Of a stretch of 64,000 bases of DNA, positions 17,657 to 27,083 are shown in pieces. The position numbers and the translations under genes are program-made. The notes beneath the pieces were generated by a model, which was not told where the DNA came from, made no database searches, and saw only the letters and a list, made by a program, of their open reading frames with translations. Source of the DNA: Bacteroidales bacterium (GTDB taxonomy: Bacteria; Bacteroidota; Bacteroidia; Bacteroidales; UBA932); contig JAFXUS010000002.1 in NCBI GenBank assembly GCA_017535125.1, positions 1 to 64,000 of the forward strand, written 5' to 3'. Every line of letters starts with the position of its first letter. Within the stretch, counting starts at the first letter, position 1.

Positions 17657-19057
17657 TTATTTCTGCAATTTCGCTACGAGATTGATCAGCAACGTGCCGA
17701 GCAGGCCGGCGCAGAGGGAACCCATCAGGACGGCGATCTTGCCGGCGTCACGCAGGTGCATCACCACGTCCGGAGCCTGCTCGCCGAAGGAGAGCGTGTC
17801 CACGAAGATGGACATGGTGAACCCGATGCCGCCGAGGCAGGCCACGGCGAAGAACATCGGCCAGGAGGCTTTCTCCGGCATGGCGCCGACCTTCAGCTTG
17901 ATGGCGATCCAGCTGAACAGCGTGATGCCGACCGGCTTGCCGAGCAGCAGGCCGAGGAAGATGCCCATCGAGACGCTGCCGAGCAGGATGTCGTAGCTGA
18001 ATACGTTGAAGTAGGACAGGTCGGTGATCTGCACGCCGGCGTTGGCCAGGGCGAAGATCGGCATGATCAGGTAGTTGACCCAGGGGGCGAGGGCGTGCTC
18101 GACGCGGTAGCTCATGTCCATGGAGCGGTGCGCGACGCGCTCGAGACGGCGCAGGGCGTGCTTCTGCGGCCCGTTGGGGAAGGGTTCGTCGTCGATGCCG
18201 TCCATGTCCTCCAGCATGCGCAGGTAGTGGTTGCGCTTATGGATGTACTGCGCTTTGTTATAGCGCGAGGTGGCCGGGATGAGGAAGGCCATCACGACGC
18301 CGGACATCGTGGCATGGATGCCGCTGTAGAAGAACAGGGCCCATACGATGAAGGCGCAGAACAGGTACGGGAACATGCGTTTCTCGCCGATACGGCGGAG
18401 CAGCAGCGTGAACAGGATCACGAGAACGGCGATGCCGAGCAGCAGGAAATTGATCTGGCCGCCGTAGAACAGCGCTACGACGAGGATGGCGATGAGATCG
18501 TCCGCGATGGCGAGGGCCGTCAGGAAGACCTTCAGCGACACGGGGACCTTCGGTCCGAGCATCGAGAGGATGCAGACGGCGAAGGCGATGTCCGTGGCGG
18601 TCGGGATGCCCCAGCCGCTGGCGGCCATGGTGCCGTGGTTGATCAGGGTATAGATGAGCGCCGGCGCGATCACGCCGCCGAATGCGGCAATGACCGGCAG
18701 CATGGCTTTCTGCGGGGAGGAAAGCTCTCCGTGGGCCACTTCGCGACGGATCTCCAGCCCCACCGTGAAGAAGAATACGACCATCAGGATGTCGTTGATG
18801 AACTTCTCGACCGTCAGGTCGCGCGGGAACAGGAGATCGACGGCGCCGTCCGGGCTGTAGAGATGCAGCTGCAGATGCGTTTCGAGGATATCGTGATAGA
18901 GTTCGTGCGTGAAGGGGAGGTTGGCGAGCAGCATGGCCACGAGGACGCATGCCATCAGCAGGACGCCCTGGAACCAGGGCTTCTTGGAGAGGCGTCCGCT
19001 CCGCTTGTTGAATTCAAGGACACCTTTGTTCCAGGTATAGATCGGAATCAATTTCAT
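17657..19057 (-). CDS. nhaA: Na+/H+ antiporter NhaA
   Basis: A 466-residue inner-membrane antiporter that expels sodium in exchange for protons. It has the NhaA signatures VFFFTVGLEIRREVAHGEL, GWGIPTATDIAFAVCILSMLG (with the ion-binding TDIAFA region) and LTALAIADDLIAILVVALFY (the Asp-Asp pair needed for transport), plus the GIGFTMSIFVDTLSF block. A hydrophilic loop (around residues 265-310, RNHYLRMLEDMDGIDDEPF) is longer than in E. coli. The gene starts just after a hairpin that may be both terminator of the upstream gene and carrier of its -7 element. Confidence 0.93.
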   Translation of the reverse strand: MKLIPIYTWNKGVLEFNKRSGRLSKKPWFQGVLLMACVLVAMLLANLPFTHELYHDILETHLQLHLYSPDGAVDLLFPRDLTVEKFINDILMVVFFFTVGLEIRREVAHGELSSPQKAMLPVIAAFGGVIAPALIYTLINHGTMAASGWGIPTATDIAFAVCILSMLGPKVPVSLKVFLTALAIADDLIAILVVALFYGGQINFLLLGIAVLVILFTLLLRRIGEKRMFPYLFCAFIVWALFFYSGIHATMSGVVMAFLIPATSRYNKAQYIHKRNHYLRMLEDMDGIDDEPFPNGPQKHALRRLERVAHRSMDMSYRVEHALAPWVNYLIMPIFALANAGVQITDLSYFNVFSYDILLGSVSMGIFLGLLLGKPVGITLFSWIAIKLKVGAMPEKASWPMFFAVACLGGIGFTMSIFVDTLSFGEQAPDVVMHLRDAGKIAVLMGSLCAGLLGTLLINLVAKLQK

Positions 19058-19062
19058 GTATA

Positions 19063-19100
19063 TAAAAAACTACCTTTGCGAATCGGGCCGCAAAGGTAGT
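19063..19100 (-). terminator. Terminator hairpin carrying TACCTTTG elements
   Basis: On the minus strand ACTACCTTTGC pairs with GCAAAGGTAGT around a 10-nt loop and is followed by six T, a textbook intrinsic terminator for the exonuclease gene. The first arm also reads TACCTTTG, the promoter consensus, at a fitting distance (about 35 nt) upstream of the nhaA ATG. Confidence 0.7.
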
Positions 19101-19123
19101 AATTCTTAAATTATTTTCAAAAC

Positions 19124-19984
19124 TCAAAACAGCCGTCCGTTCCACTTGGCTGCCAGTTTCTCCCGCTTGAACTGTTCTTCCAGCTTGGCGAACTGGGCTT
19201 TGGTGTCCAGCGAAAAGCTGCCCTGCTGGATCCAGGAGTAATAGGAAGGCTCGGTCTCATAGACGTAACGGGCCGTCTTGCCCTTGTGCTTGCCGAAATT
19301 GATGAGGATCTCGCCCTTGTCGTCCCGGATCAGGTGGCCGGAGAAATCCACATATTTCCTGCCGACGAAGGAGGCGAGGGCGTTGACGTCGTTCTTGAGC
19401 ACCTGCTCGCGGTATTTGTCCGGCTCCTTGTAACGGTCCAGCTGGGCCTTGAGCACTTCGTAGGTGGCCAGGGTGTCGGCCTCGGCGCTGTGGGCGTTCT
19501 CGAAGTCCTCGCCGCCGCAGTAGAAACGGTACGCGGCGCGCAGGTTGCGCGGCTCCATCGTATGGAAGATGTTCTGGACGTCCACCATCAGCGGGGCGTG
19601 CAGGTCCACCTGCAGGTCCTTGCCGGCCAGTTTGACGCGCTCGAACTCCTCGGCCAGCATGGGCAGGTCGAATTTGGCGGAATTGAAGCCCGCCAGGTCG
19701 CTGTCCTGCAGCCAGGAAGCGATTTCGCCCGCCAGCTCGAAGAAGGTGGGGCAGCCGGTCAGGTCCTCGTCCTTGATGCCGTTGACGGCGGATGCCTCCG
19801 GGTTCATGGGGCGCTGGCGGTTGCGGAGATAGTCCCAGGGCTTGATGCGCCAGGTCTTGACGCGCTCTTCGCCGCCCGGGAAAACCTTGACGAAACTCAG
19901 CTCGACGATGGAATCTTCAGGAATGTTCAGGCCGGTGCTCTCGATGTCGAAGAAGAGCAGCGGCCGGGTCAGGTTCAGCTGCAT
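19124..19984 (-). CDS. DEDDh 3'-5' exonuclease, DnaQ/epsilon-like
   Basis: A 286-residue protein. The exonuclease motifs are visible: Exo I FFDIESTGL (Asp13, Glu15), Exo II LAGFNSAKFDLPML, and Exo III HSAEADTLATYEVL (His and Asp). A C-terminal extension (about 205-286, INFGKHKGKTARYV) resembles the small domain seen in many Bacteroidetes exonucleases of this type. It could proofread for DNA polymerase III or act in RNA or DNA repair. It lies 4 nt downstream of dnaN on the same strand, which supports a replication role. Confidence 0.88.
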   Translation of the reverse strand: MQLNLTRPLLFFDIESTGLNIPEDSIVELSFVKVFPGGEERVKTWRIKPWDYLRNRQRPMNPEASAVNGIKDEDLTGCPTFFELAGEIASWLQDSDLAGFNSAKFDLPMLAEEFERVKLAGKDLQVDLHAPLMVDVQNIFHTMEPRNLRAAYRFYCGGEDFENAHSAEADTLATYEVLKAQLDRYKEPDKYREQVLKNDVNALASFVGRKYVDFSGHLIRDDKGEILINFGKHKGKTARYVYETEPSYYSWIQQGSFSLDTKAQFAKLEEQFKREKLAAKWNGRLF

Positions 19985-19988
19985 AGGC

Positions 19989-21110
19989 TTACGATACCAT
20001 GATCGGCATCAGGATGCCGCAGATCTTCTCGCTCTCTTCTTCCTCTTCTGCCGGGACGATCAGCGCGGCGCGGCGCGGGTCGGCGAATTTCATCACGACG
20101 GTGCCGCAGGTCATGTTGGAGAGGATCTCGATGAGGAAGGAGGACTTGAACCCGATGCTCAGCTCGCCGCCGTTGTAGTCGCACTCGAGCTTCTCGTAGG
20201 CCGCCAGGGCGAAGCCCAGGTCCTGGGCCGTGATCTCGATCTGGCCGTTCTTGAGGTCGAACTTGATGTGGTTGGAGGCCTTGTTGGCGCAGACGGCCAC
20301 GCGGCGCACCGTGTTGAGGAGCTGGTTGCGGTCGATCTTGAGGATGTTGGCGTTGTTCTGCGGGATGACCTTGCGGTACTCCGGGAATTTGCCGACGATT
20401 AGGCGGCAGACCATCATCGTGCTGCCGAAGGTGAACACCACGGTGGAGGAGTCGAAGGCGATGCGCACGTCCTCGTCGTCCTTGTCCAGGATGGATTTCA
20501 GCACGCCGGCCGGCTTCTTGTGCAGGATGAAGGAGGCCTTCTCCGCGACCTGGAAGGCGCGGGTGGTGTAGCAGATGAGCTTATGCGAGTCGGAGGCCAC
20601 GAGCGTGGTGCTCTCCGGATCCATGTCGAAGAAGATGCCGTTCATCGCCGGACGCATCTCATCGTCGGCGGTGGCGTAGATGGTGCTGCCGATGGCTTCC
20701 GTCAGCACGGTGGCGGGCACGGATGCCGCCAGCGCGTCGCTGCTCGCGCCCTTGATCTCGGGATAGTCCGCGGCAGGGAAGTAGGGCAGGGAGGAATTAC
20801 CGTTGCTCCAGATGCACTCGAAGGAGCCTTCGCCGGCGGTCTTGATCGTGATGGGCTGGTCGGGGAGGGCCTTCAGCAGGTCCATCATCTGCCGCGCGGG
20901 CACGGCGATGCTGCCTTCGTCGGCGATGCCGTCCACGGCCACGACGGTGCGGAGCGTGAGCTCCTGGTCGGAGGCGGTCACCTCCAGCTGTCCGTCCTTG
21001 AGGACGAAAAGGAAGTTCTCCAGGATGGGGAGGGCGGTCTTGGCGGGAATCGCCTTGGATACATCGAGAATGCCCTTGAGCAGTCCGGCGCTAGAAACGT
21101 TGAATTCCAT
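19989..21110 (-). CDS. dnaN: DNA polymerase III beta subunit (sliding clamp)
   Basis: A 373-residue clamp with three repeated domains; it starts MEFNVSSAGLLKGILDVSKAIP and shows the usual landmarks LPILENFLFVLKDGQLEVTASD, VPARQMMDLLKALPDQ and LIPAEEE-like ending VPAEEEEESEKICGILMPIMV. The dimeric ring tethers the replicase to DNA. A TAAATTTG promoter lies 35 nt upstream. dnaN is not next to dnaA here, as is usual in Bacteroidetes. It is probably co-transcribed with the exonuclease. Confidence 0.95.
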   Translation of the reverse strand: MEFNVSSAGLLKGILDVSKAIPAKTALPILENFLFVLKDGQLEVTASDQELTLRTVVAVDGIADEGSIAVPARQMMDLLKALPDQPITIKTAGEGSFECIWSNGNSSLPYFPAADYPEIKGASSDALAASVPATVLTEAIGSTIYATADDEMRPAMNGIFFDMDPESTTLVASDSHKLICYTTRAFQVAEKASFILHKKPAGVLKSILDKDDEDVRIAFDSSTVVFTFGSTMMVCRLIVGKFPEYRKVIPQNNANILKIDRNQLLNTVRRVAVCANKASNHIKFDLKNGQIEITAQDLGFALAAYEKLECDYNGGELSIGFKSSFLIEILSNMTCGTVVMKFADPRRAALIVPAEEEEESEKICGILMPIMVS

Positions 21111-21145
21111 ATCAGTCTTTTTAAATATTCGTCTAATCGTTCTTG

Positions 21146-21153
21146 CAAATTTA
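21146..21153 (-). promoter_or_regulatory. -7 promoter element of dnaN
   Basis: TAAATTTG on the minus strand, 35 nt before the dnaN ATG, in the divergent region shared with the htrA-type protease. Confidence 0.55.
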
Positions 21154-21225
21154 CAAATTAATTCTCGGATTTTGGCATGTATTTTGACTTTTTACCGTCC
21201 GGACAAAATTTTAAATGCTAGATAT

Positions 21226-22647
21226 ATGAAAAAAGGTTTTCTGACAGTGGTTATCTCCATTCTCCTGAGTGGCCTGACCGCGTATGCGATCGTGAAGTCT
21301 TCGACCCCCGCGTCGGCTGACGGCCAGCAGATGGTTTACTCTTCCGACGGACAGACCGTGCGGACTGTCAATTTGTCACTTTCCGATTATCCCGATTTTA
21401 CCTATGCGGCCGAGAACGCCGTCGAGGCGGTGGTCTACGTCAAGGTGACCATCAAACCCCAGCAGCAACAGCAGCAGATCGATCCGTTCTTCCGCTTCTT
21501 CTTCGGCGACGACTACAACTACGGCGGCCGTGAGCGCCAGGGCAGCGGTTCCGGCGTGATCATCCGCCAGGATGGCTATATCGTCACGAACAACCACGTC
21601 GTGTCCGGCGCCACGACCATCCAGGTCACGCTGAACAACAACAAGACCTACGACGCCACCGTCATCGGCACCGACCCGGCCACGGACGTCGCTTTGATCA
21701 AGATCGACGCCACCGGCCTGCCTACGCTGCAGTTCGCCGACTCCGACAAACTCCGCCTGGGCGAGTGGGTGCTGGCCATCGGCAGCCCGCTGGGAGAGGA
21801 GCTCCGCTCCACCATCACCGCCGGTATCGTCAGTGCCAAGGGCCGTTCGATGCCGAACTACAACGGTGAATTCAAGATCGAATCCTTCATCCAGACCGAT
21901 GCGGCCGTGAATCCCGGCAACTCCGGCGGCGCCCTCGTGAACAAGGAAGGCGAACTGGTGGGCATCAATACCGCCATCGTCTCCACGACGGGTTCCTATA
22001 CCGGCTACTCCTTCGCCGTCCCGTCCAACATCGTCAAGAAGGTCGTCTCCGACCTCATCGACTTCGGTTCCGTCAAGCGCGCGATGCTCGGCATCACCGG
22101 CGGCACCGTGAATGAGGAAATCGCCAAGAAGATGAAACTCGCCACGCCGGAAGGCGTCTATGTGAGCGAGGTGGTCAAGGGCGGCGCCGCCGACAAGGCG
22201 GGCATCAAGTCCGAGGACATCATCACCGAGATCGACGGCACCAGGATCACCACGATGCCGGAGCTCCAGGCCAAGGTGAACAGCTTCCACCCGGGCGACA
22301 AGGCCGTGGTCAAGGCCCTGCGCGACGGCAAGCCGATCAGCTTCAACGTCACCTTCCAGGACGGCAACATCGAGAACGGCACGGTCGGCAGCGACGGCAC
22401 GGTGGCCTTCTACGGCGCCCAGCTCAAGGCCGTGGAGAACGGCGTGCAGATCGTCTCCGCCGGCAACGGCAAGGTGGCGCAGGCCGGCGGCGAGGACGGC
22501 TTCATTATCCGCTTCGTCAACGACCAGAAGGTGACCAAGCCGCAGGACGTCATCGACATCGCCAAGAAGAGCAAGCGCTCCATCTTCATCGAGGGCGTCA
22601 CGGCGAGCGGCCGTCCCGGCTACTTCGGCTTCGGCAAGGACGAGTAA
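21226..22647 (+). CDS. Periplasmic serine protease DegQ/HtrA (Do family)
   Basis: A 473-residue protease and chaperone of the envelope. It has an N-terminal signal anchor (about residues 5-24), the trypsin-like domain with the triad in IVTNNHVVSG (His), TDVALIKID (Asp) and NPGNSGGALVN (Ser), and two C-terminal PDZ domains (first around LATPEGVYVSEVVKGGAADKAG-type text, second shorter and divergent). A Gln-rich patch follows TIKP before the LA loop. It handles misfolded outer-membrane and periplasmic proteins. The intergenic region to rpoD holds a long hairpin. Confidence 0.93.
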   Translation: MKKGFLTVVISILLSGLTAYAIVKSSTPASADGQQMVYSSDGQTVRTVNLSLSDYPDFTYAAENAVEAVVYVKVTIKPQQQQQQIDPFFRFFFGDDYNYGGRERQGSGSGVIIRQDGYIVTNNHVVSGATTIQVTLNNNKTYDATVIGTDPATDVALIKIDATGLPTLQFADSDKLRLGEWVLAIGSPLGEELRSTITAGIVSAKGRSMPNYNGEFKIESFIQTDAAVNPGNSGGALVNKEGELVGINTAIVSTTGSYTGYSFAVPSNIVKKVVSDLIDFGSVKRAMLGITGGTVNEEIAKKMKLATPEGVYVSEVVKGGAADKAGIKSEDIITEIDGTRITTMPELQAKVNSFHPGDKAVVKALRDGKPISFNVTFQDGNIENGTVGSDGTVAFYGAQLKAVENGVQIVSAGNGKVAQAGGEDGFIIRFVNDQKVTKPQDVIDIAKKSKRSIFIEGVTASGRPGYFGFGKDE

Positions 22648-22663
22648 GTCCTGTTGAAAACTA

Positions 22664-22711
22664 ACGGAAAAAATCCCGCGTGAGTGTGAAACTTACGCGG
22701 GATTGTTCCGT
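22664..22711 (+). terminator. Long hairpin between htrA-type gene and rpoD
   Basis: ACGGAA and TTCCGT enclose a strong stem AATCCCGCGTGAG / CTTACGCGGGATT. It lacks a T-run on the plus side, so it may be a weak terminator, a processing site or a leader structure for rpoD. Confidence 0.6.
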
Positions 22712-22737
22712 ATAAATGGGCAGAGACAATTAGAGAT

Positions 22738-23598
22738 ATGAGACAGTTAAAGATCACGAAATCCATCACCAACCGCGAAAGCGCGTCCCTGGACAAGTAT
22801 CTCCAGGAGATCGGCCGCGAAGAGCTGGTATCCCCGGAAGAAGAAGTCGAACTCGCCCAGCGCATCCGCAAGGGCGACCAGGAGGCGCTCGAGAAGCTGA
22901 CCCGCGCCAACCTGCGTTTCGTCGTGTCCGTGGCGAAGCAGTACCAGAACCAGGGCCTGAGCCTGCCCGACCTGATCAACGAGGGCAATCTCGGCCTGAT
23001 CAAGGCCGCCGAGAAGTTCGACGAGACCCGCGGTTTCAAGTTCATTTCCTACGCCGTGTGGTGGATCCGCCAGAGCATCCTGCAGGCCCTCGCCGAACAG
23101 AGCCGCATCGTGCGCCTGCCGCTGAACCAGGTGGGCTCCCTCAATAAGATCAACAAGGCCCTCGGCAAATTCGAACAGGAGAACGAGCGCCAGCCGTCCA
23201 CCGACGAGCTGGCCGACATGATCGATATTCCGAAAGACAAGATCGCCGATACCCTCCGCGTGTCCGGCCGCCACGTCAGCGTGGACGCGCCTTTCGTGGA
23301 AGGGGAGGACAACAGCCTCCTCGACGTGCTGCCCAACGACGACTCCCCGAGCGCCGACAAGGGCCTCACGAACGAGTCGCTGAGCACCGAGATCGAGCGC
23401 GCGCTACAGATCCTGACGCCGCGCGAGCGCGAAATCATCAAGTCCTTCTTCGGCATCGGCTGCCAGGAGATGACCCTCGAGGAGATCGGCGAGCGCCTGG
23501 ACCTCACCCGCGAGCGTGTGCGCCAGATCAAGGAGAAGGCCATCCGCAAGCTCAAGAAGCCGTCCGCCAGCAAACTGCTCAAGACCTACCTCGGATAA
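22738..23598 (+). CDS. rpoD: Primary sigma factor RpoD/SigA, short Bacteroidetes type
   Basis: A 286-residue sigma-70 factor. It lacks region 1.1 and the non-conserved insert, as in other Bacteroidetes housekeeping sigmas. Region 1.2/2.1 begins [15 protein letters not shown], region 2.3-2.4 is [20 protein letters not shown], region 3 includes [17 protein letters not shown], and region 4.2 is [22 protein letters not shown] (helix-turn-helix for the -33 box). This sigma recognises TAnnTTTG, matching the promoters in the window. No clear -7 element is seen for rpoD itself. Confidence 0.95.
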   Translation: MRQLKITKSITNRESASLDKYLQEIGREELVSPEEEVELAQRIRKGDQEALEKLTRANLRFVVSVAKQYQNQGLSLPDLINEGNLGLIKAAEKFDETRGFKFISYAVWWIRQSILQALAEQSRIVRLPLNQVGSLNKINKALGKFEQENERQPSTDELADMIDIPKDKIADTLRVSGRHVSVDAPFVEGEDNSLLDVLPNDDSPSADKGLTNESLSTEIERALQILTPREREIIKSFFGIGCQEMTLEEIGERLDLTRERVRQIKEKAIRKLKKPSASKLLKTYLG

Positions 23599-23599
23599 G

Positions 23600-25330
23600 A
23601 TGACTCCGGAACTTTTCCTCGCTGCGAAGGCCTCAGAGGCCGTCAAAGCGCTGTATGGCGCCGACGTCGAGCCGTCCGCCATGCAGGTCGCGGTGACCCG
23701 CAAGGAGTTCGAGGGCGATTTCACGCTGGTCGTGTTCCCGCTGCTGCGCACCTCGCGCAAGAGCCCGGACGCCACGGGCGTGGAGATTGGCGACTGGCTG
23801 GTCGCCAACTGCCCGGAAGTGGCCGCCTACAATTCCGTCAAGGGTTTCCTGAACCTAAGTCTGTCCAACCTCTACTGGCGCGAGGCCCTCGCGTCCATCG
23901 TGGAGGATGAGAACTACGGCCAGCTGCCCGCCACGGGCCGCCGCGTGATGGTCGAATTCTCCTCGCCGAACACCAACAAGCCCCTGCACCTGGGCCATAT
24001 CCGCAACAACCTCCTCGGCGCTTCCGTTTCCGACCTGCTGAAGGCCGCGGGCGACGAGGTGATCAAGGCCACGCTCGTGAACGACCGCGGTGTGCACATC
24101 TGCAAGTCCATGTACGCCTGGCAGCAGCGCTTCAACGGCGCTACGCCGGAGAGTACGGGCAAGAAGGGCGACCACCTCGTGGGCGACTGCTATGTGGAGT
24201 TCGCCAAGATGGAGAAGGAGGATCCGTCCGTGATGGACAAGGTGCACGAGATGCTCGTGCAATGGGAGGAGGGCGATCCCGACGTCCGCAAGCTCTGGGA
24301 GATGATGAACGGCTGGGTGTTCGACGGCTTCGAGCAGACCTACAAGGCCCTCGGCATCACCTTCGACCGCACCTACTACGAGCATGACACCTACCTGCTC
24401 GGCAAGGAGCTGGTGCAGAAAGGGCTCGATATGGGCGTGCTGGTGCGCGACCCGGACGGCTCCGTGTGGTGCGACCTGACCGCCGACGGCCTGGACCGCA
24501 AGCTCCTGCTGCGTTCCGACGGCACTTCCGTGTACATTACGCAGGATCTCGGCACCGCCGAGCGCCGCTTCAGCGAATTTAAGCTCGATTCGCACATCTA
24601 CGTGGTGGGCGACGAGCAGAACTACCATTTCCAGGTCCTCAAGCTCATCCTCAAGAAGCTGGGCTTTGACTGGGCCGACCAGATCTTCCACCTGTCCTAC
24701 GGCATGGTGGAACTCCCCGAGGGCAAGATGAAGTCCCGCGAGGGTACGGTGGTGGACGCCGACGACCTCATCGAGAAGATGTACGAGGAGGCGAAGGCCA
24801 CGTCCGAGGAGAGCGGCAAGCTCGAGGGCATCGCCGACGAAGAGAAGGAGCGCCTGTACCACATGATCGGTCTGGGCGCGCTCAAGTATTTCATCCTCAA
24901 GGTGGATCCCAAGAAGAAGATGCTCTTCAACCCCAAGGAGTCCATCGATTTCAACGGCAACACCGGCCCCTTCATCCAGTACACGCACGCCCGCATCTGC
25001 TCCATCCTGCGCAAGGCCGCGGAGCAGAACCTGGCCGCCGCGCTGAATCCGGCCGTGGAGCTGAGCCCGAAGGAAATCCGTCTCGTCAAGATCCTGGGCG
25101 CATACCAGCAGAAGGTCGCGGAAGCGGCCGCGGCGCTGTCGCCCGCCGTCATCGCGAACTACTGCTATGACCTGGCGAAGGAATTCAACCAGTACTACCA
25201 CGACACGCCGATCCTCAAGGAGCCGGACCAGGAGGTCCTGAAGATGCGTCTGGAGCTGATCTCCACGCTCGCCGGCGTCCTGCGGCGCGGCATGAAGATC
25301 CTGGGCATTGACTTACCTGAGCGAATGTAA
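23600..25330 (+). CDS. argS: Arginyl-tRNA synthetase
   Basis: A 576-residue class I synthetase that charges tRNA-Arg. It carries the HIGH-equivalent HLGHIRNNLLG near residue 128, preceded by VMVEFSSPNTNKPLH, and the KMSK-equivalent KMKSREGTVV. The DALR anticodon-binding domain forms the C-terminus (LAKEFNQYYHDTPIL). The ATG is 1 nt after the rpoD stop. The last 23 nt overlap the ygiQ frame, which suggests translational coupling. Confidence 0.95.
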   Translation: MTPELFLAAKASEAVKALYGADVEPSAMQVAVTRKEFEGDFTLVVFPLLRTSRKSPDATGVEIGDWLVANCPEVAAYNSVKGFLNLSLSNLYWREALASIVEDENYGQLPATGRRVMVEFSSPNTNKPLHLGHIRNNLLGASVSDLLKAAGDEVIKATLVNDRGVHICKSMYAWQQRFNGATPESTGKKGDHLVGDCYVEFAKMEKEDPSVMDKVHEMLVQWEEGDPDVRKLWEMMNGWVFDGFEQTYKALGITFDRTYYEHDTYLLGKELVQKGLDMGVLVRDPDGSVWCDLTADGLDRKLLLRSDGTSVYITQDLGTAERRFSEFKLDSHIYVVGDEQNYHFQVLKLILKKLGFDWADQIFHLSYGMVELPEGKMKSREGTVVDADDLIEKMYEEAKATSEESGKLEGIADEEKERLYHMIGLGALKYFILKVDPKKKMLFNPKESIDFNGNTGPFIQYTHARICSILRKAAEQNLAAALNPAVELSPKEIRLVKILGAYQQKVAEAAAALSPAVIANYCYDLAKEFNQYYHDTPILKEPDQEVLKMRLELISTLAGVLRRGMKILGIDLPERM

Positions 25331-27038
25331 TATTCCCACCTCCGTCAAGGAGGTCCAGCAGCTCGGCTGGGACTGGATCGACATCATCTTCTTCACCGGA
25401 GACGCTTTCGTCGATCATCCCAGTTTCGGCACGGCCTGCATCGCGCGGTACCTGGAGAAAGCCGGGTACCGCGTCGCGGTCGTACCCCAGCCGAACTGGC
25501 GCGACGACCTGCGGGATTTCCGCAAGCTGGGCGCGCCGCGGCTATATTTCGCGGTCAACGCCGGGGCCATGGATTCTATGGTGAACCACTACACCGCGGC
25601 GAAGCGCCTGCGGCATGACGACGCCTACACGCCCGAAGGGAAATTCGGGCAGCGGCCGGACCGCGCCGTGACCGTTTATACGAAGATCCTGAAGCAACTG
25701 TGGCCGGACGTGCCGGTGGTGATCGGTGGCGTCGAGGCCTCCCTGCGGCGCCTCACGCACTACGACTACTGGGACAACCGCCTGATGCCCTCGATTCTCG
25801 TGGACAGCGGCGCCGACTGGCTCTGCTATGGGATGGGCGAGCGTCCGATGCTGGAACTGACGAAGGCCATCGAAGCCGGAAGGAACATTCGGCAAATAGA
25901 ACAAATTCCGCAAATAGCATTTTACAGAAAAGGCGCAGCGAAGACCGGAACGGAGCCGCTTCTGCTGCATTCATATGAGGAATGTTGTGCGGATAAGAAG
26001 GCGTTCGCGGAGAATTTCCATGAAATCGAGATCCAGGCGAACGTGCTACACGCACAGACGCTGATCGAGCCGGTGGGGAAGGGCTACGTGCAGGTGAATC
26101 CGCCGTATCCTCCGGCGACGACGGAGGAGATGGACGCCTGCTGGGACCTGCCGTTCACCAAGCGGCCGCACCCGCGCTACAAAGGCAAGCGCATCCCTGC
26201 CTACGACATGATCAAGGACTCGATCATCACGCACCGCGGTTGCTTCGGCGGATGTAACTTCTGCACGATCGCGGCGCATCAGGGAAAATTCATCCAGTCC
26301 CGCAGCGAGAAGTCCATCCTGGATGAAGTGCGGCGGTTGGCGGCGATGCCCGAATTCCACGGAAACATCTCCGACCTCGGCGCTCCCACGGCCAATATGT
26401 ACGGCATGCACGGCAAGAATACGGATCTCTGCGCGAAATGCCGCCGGCAGTCCTGCCTCTTCCCGGGCCCCTGCCCGAACCTCGACCGCAACCACGAACG
26501 CGTGCTGAAGCTCTACCGCGCCGTGGACGCCGTCAAGGGCGTGCGGCACAGCTACATCGGCAGCGGCGTGCGCTACGACCTCTTCCTTGACGAGAAGGGC
26601 TTCATCGATGAGACGGGCAAGCCTTACCTGCGCGAACTCATGCTCAAGCACACGTCCGGCCGCCTCAAGGTGGCTCCGGAGCACACGGAGGACAAGGTCC
26701 TGAACTACATGGGCAAGCCGTCGTTCCGCCTCTTCGAGCGCCTGCGGACGGAGTTCGACAAGATCAACCGGGAGAACGGGACGCACACCGAACTGGTGCC
26801 GTATTTCATCTCCTCGCACCCGGGGTGCCGCCTCGAAGACATGCGCCGCCTCGCGGCAAATCCATACCTGAAAGGCATTTGGATGGAACAGGTCCAGGAC
26901 TTCATGCCCACCCCGATGACGACCTCCTCCGTGATGTTCTGGAGCGGCCTGGATCCCCGTACGATGAAGCCTGTGTGGACCGAAAAGGATATGTTGAAAA
27001 AAAAGGAACAAAAGGCGCTTTTTTTTAAGAAAAAGTAG
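25308..27038 (+). CDS. YgiQ-family radical SAM protein
   Basis: A 576-residue protein of the UPF0313/YgiQ family. The start region IPTSVKEVQQLGWDWIDIIFFTGDAFVDHPSFG is diagnostic, and HRGCFGGCNFC supplies the three cysteines for the [4Fe-4S] cluster that cleaves SAM. Downstream are the conserved KSILDEVRRLAAMPEFHG and GVRHSYIGSGVRYD blocks. No biochemical role is firmly known to me. The start is TTG 25308, inside the end of argS, since no ATG fits the family N-terminus. A locally AT-rich patch at about 25880-25935 contrasts with the rest of the gene, but the protein text there still looks homologous. Confidence 0.88.
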   Translation: MTYLSECNIPTSVKEVQQLGWDWIDIIFFTGDAFVDHPSFGTACIARYLEKAGYRVAVVPQPNWRDDLRDFRKLGAPRLYFAVNAGAMDSMVNHYTAAKRLRHDDAYTPEGKFGQRPDRAVTVYTKILKQLWPDVPVVIGGVEASLRRLTHYDYWDNRLMPSILVDSGADWLCYGMGERPMLELTKAIEAGRNIRQIEQIPQIAFYRKGAAKTGTEPLLLHSYEECCADKKAFAENFHEIEIQANVLHAQTLIEPVGKGYVQVNPPYPPATTEEMDACWDLPFTKRPHPRYKGKRIPAYDMIKDSIITHRGCFGGCNFCTIAAHQGKFIQSRSEKSILDEVRRLAAMPEFHGNISDLGAPTANMYGMHGKNTDLCAKCRRQSCLFPGPCPNLDRNHERVLKLYRAVDAVKGVRHSYIGSGVRYDLFLDEKGFIDETGKPYLRELMLKHTSGRLKVAPEHTEDKVLNYMGKPSFRLFERLRTEFDKINRENGTHTELVPYFISSHPGCRLEDMRRLAANPYLKGIWMEQVQDFMPTPMTTSSVMFWSGLDPRTMKPVWTEKDMLKKKEQKALFFKKK

Positions 27039-27083
27039 TTATACTTGCACCATAGTTTTTACTTTAACCCAAACCAAAAATAT

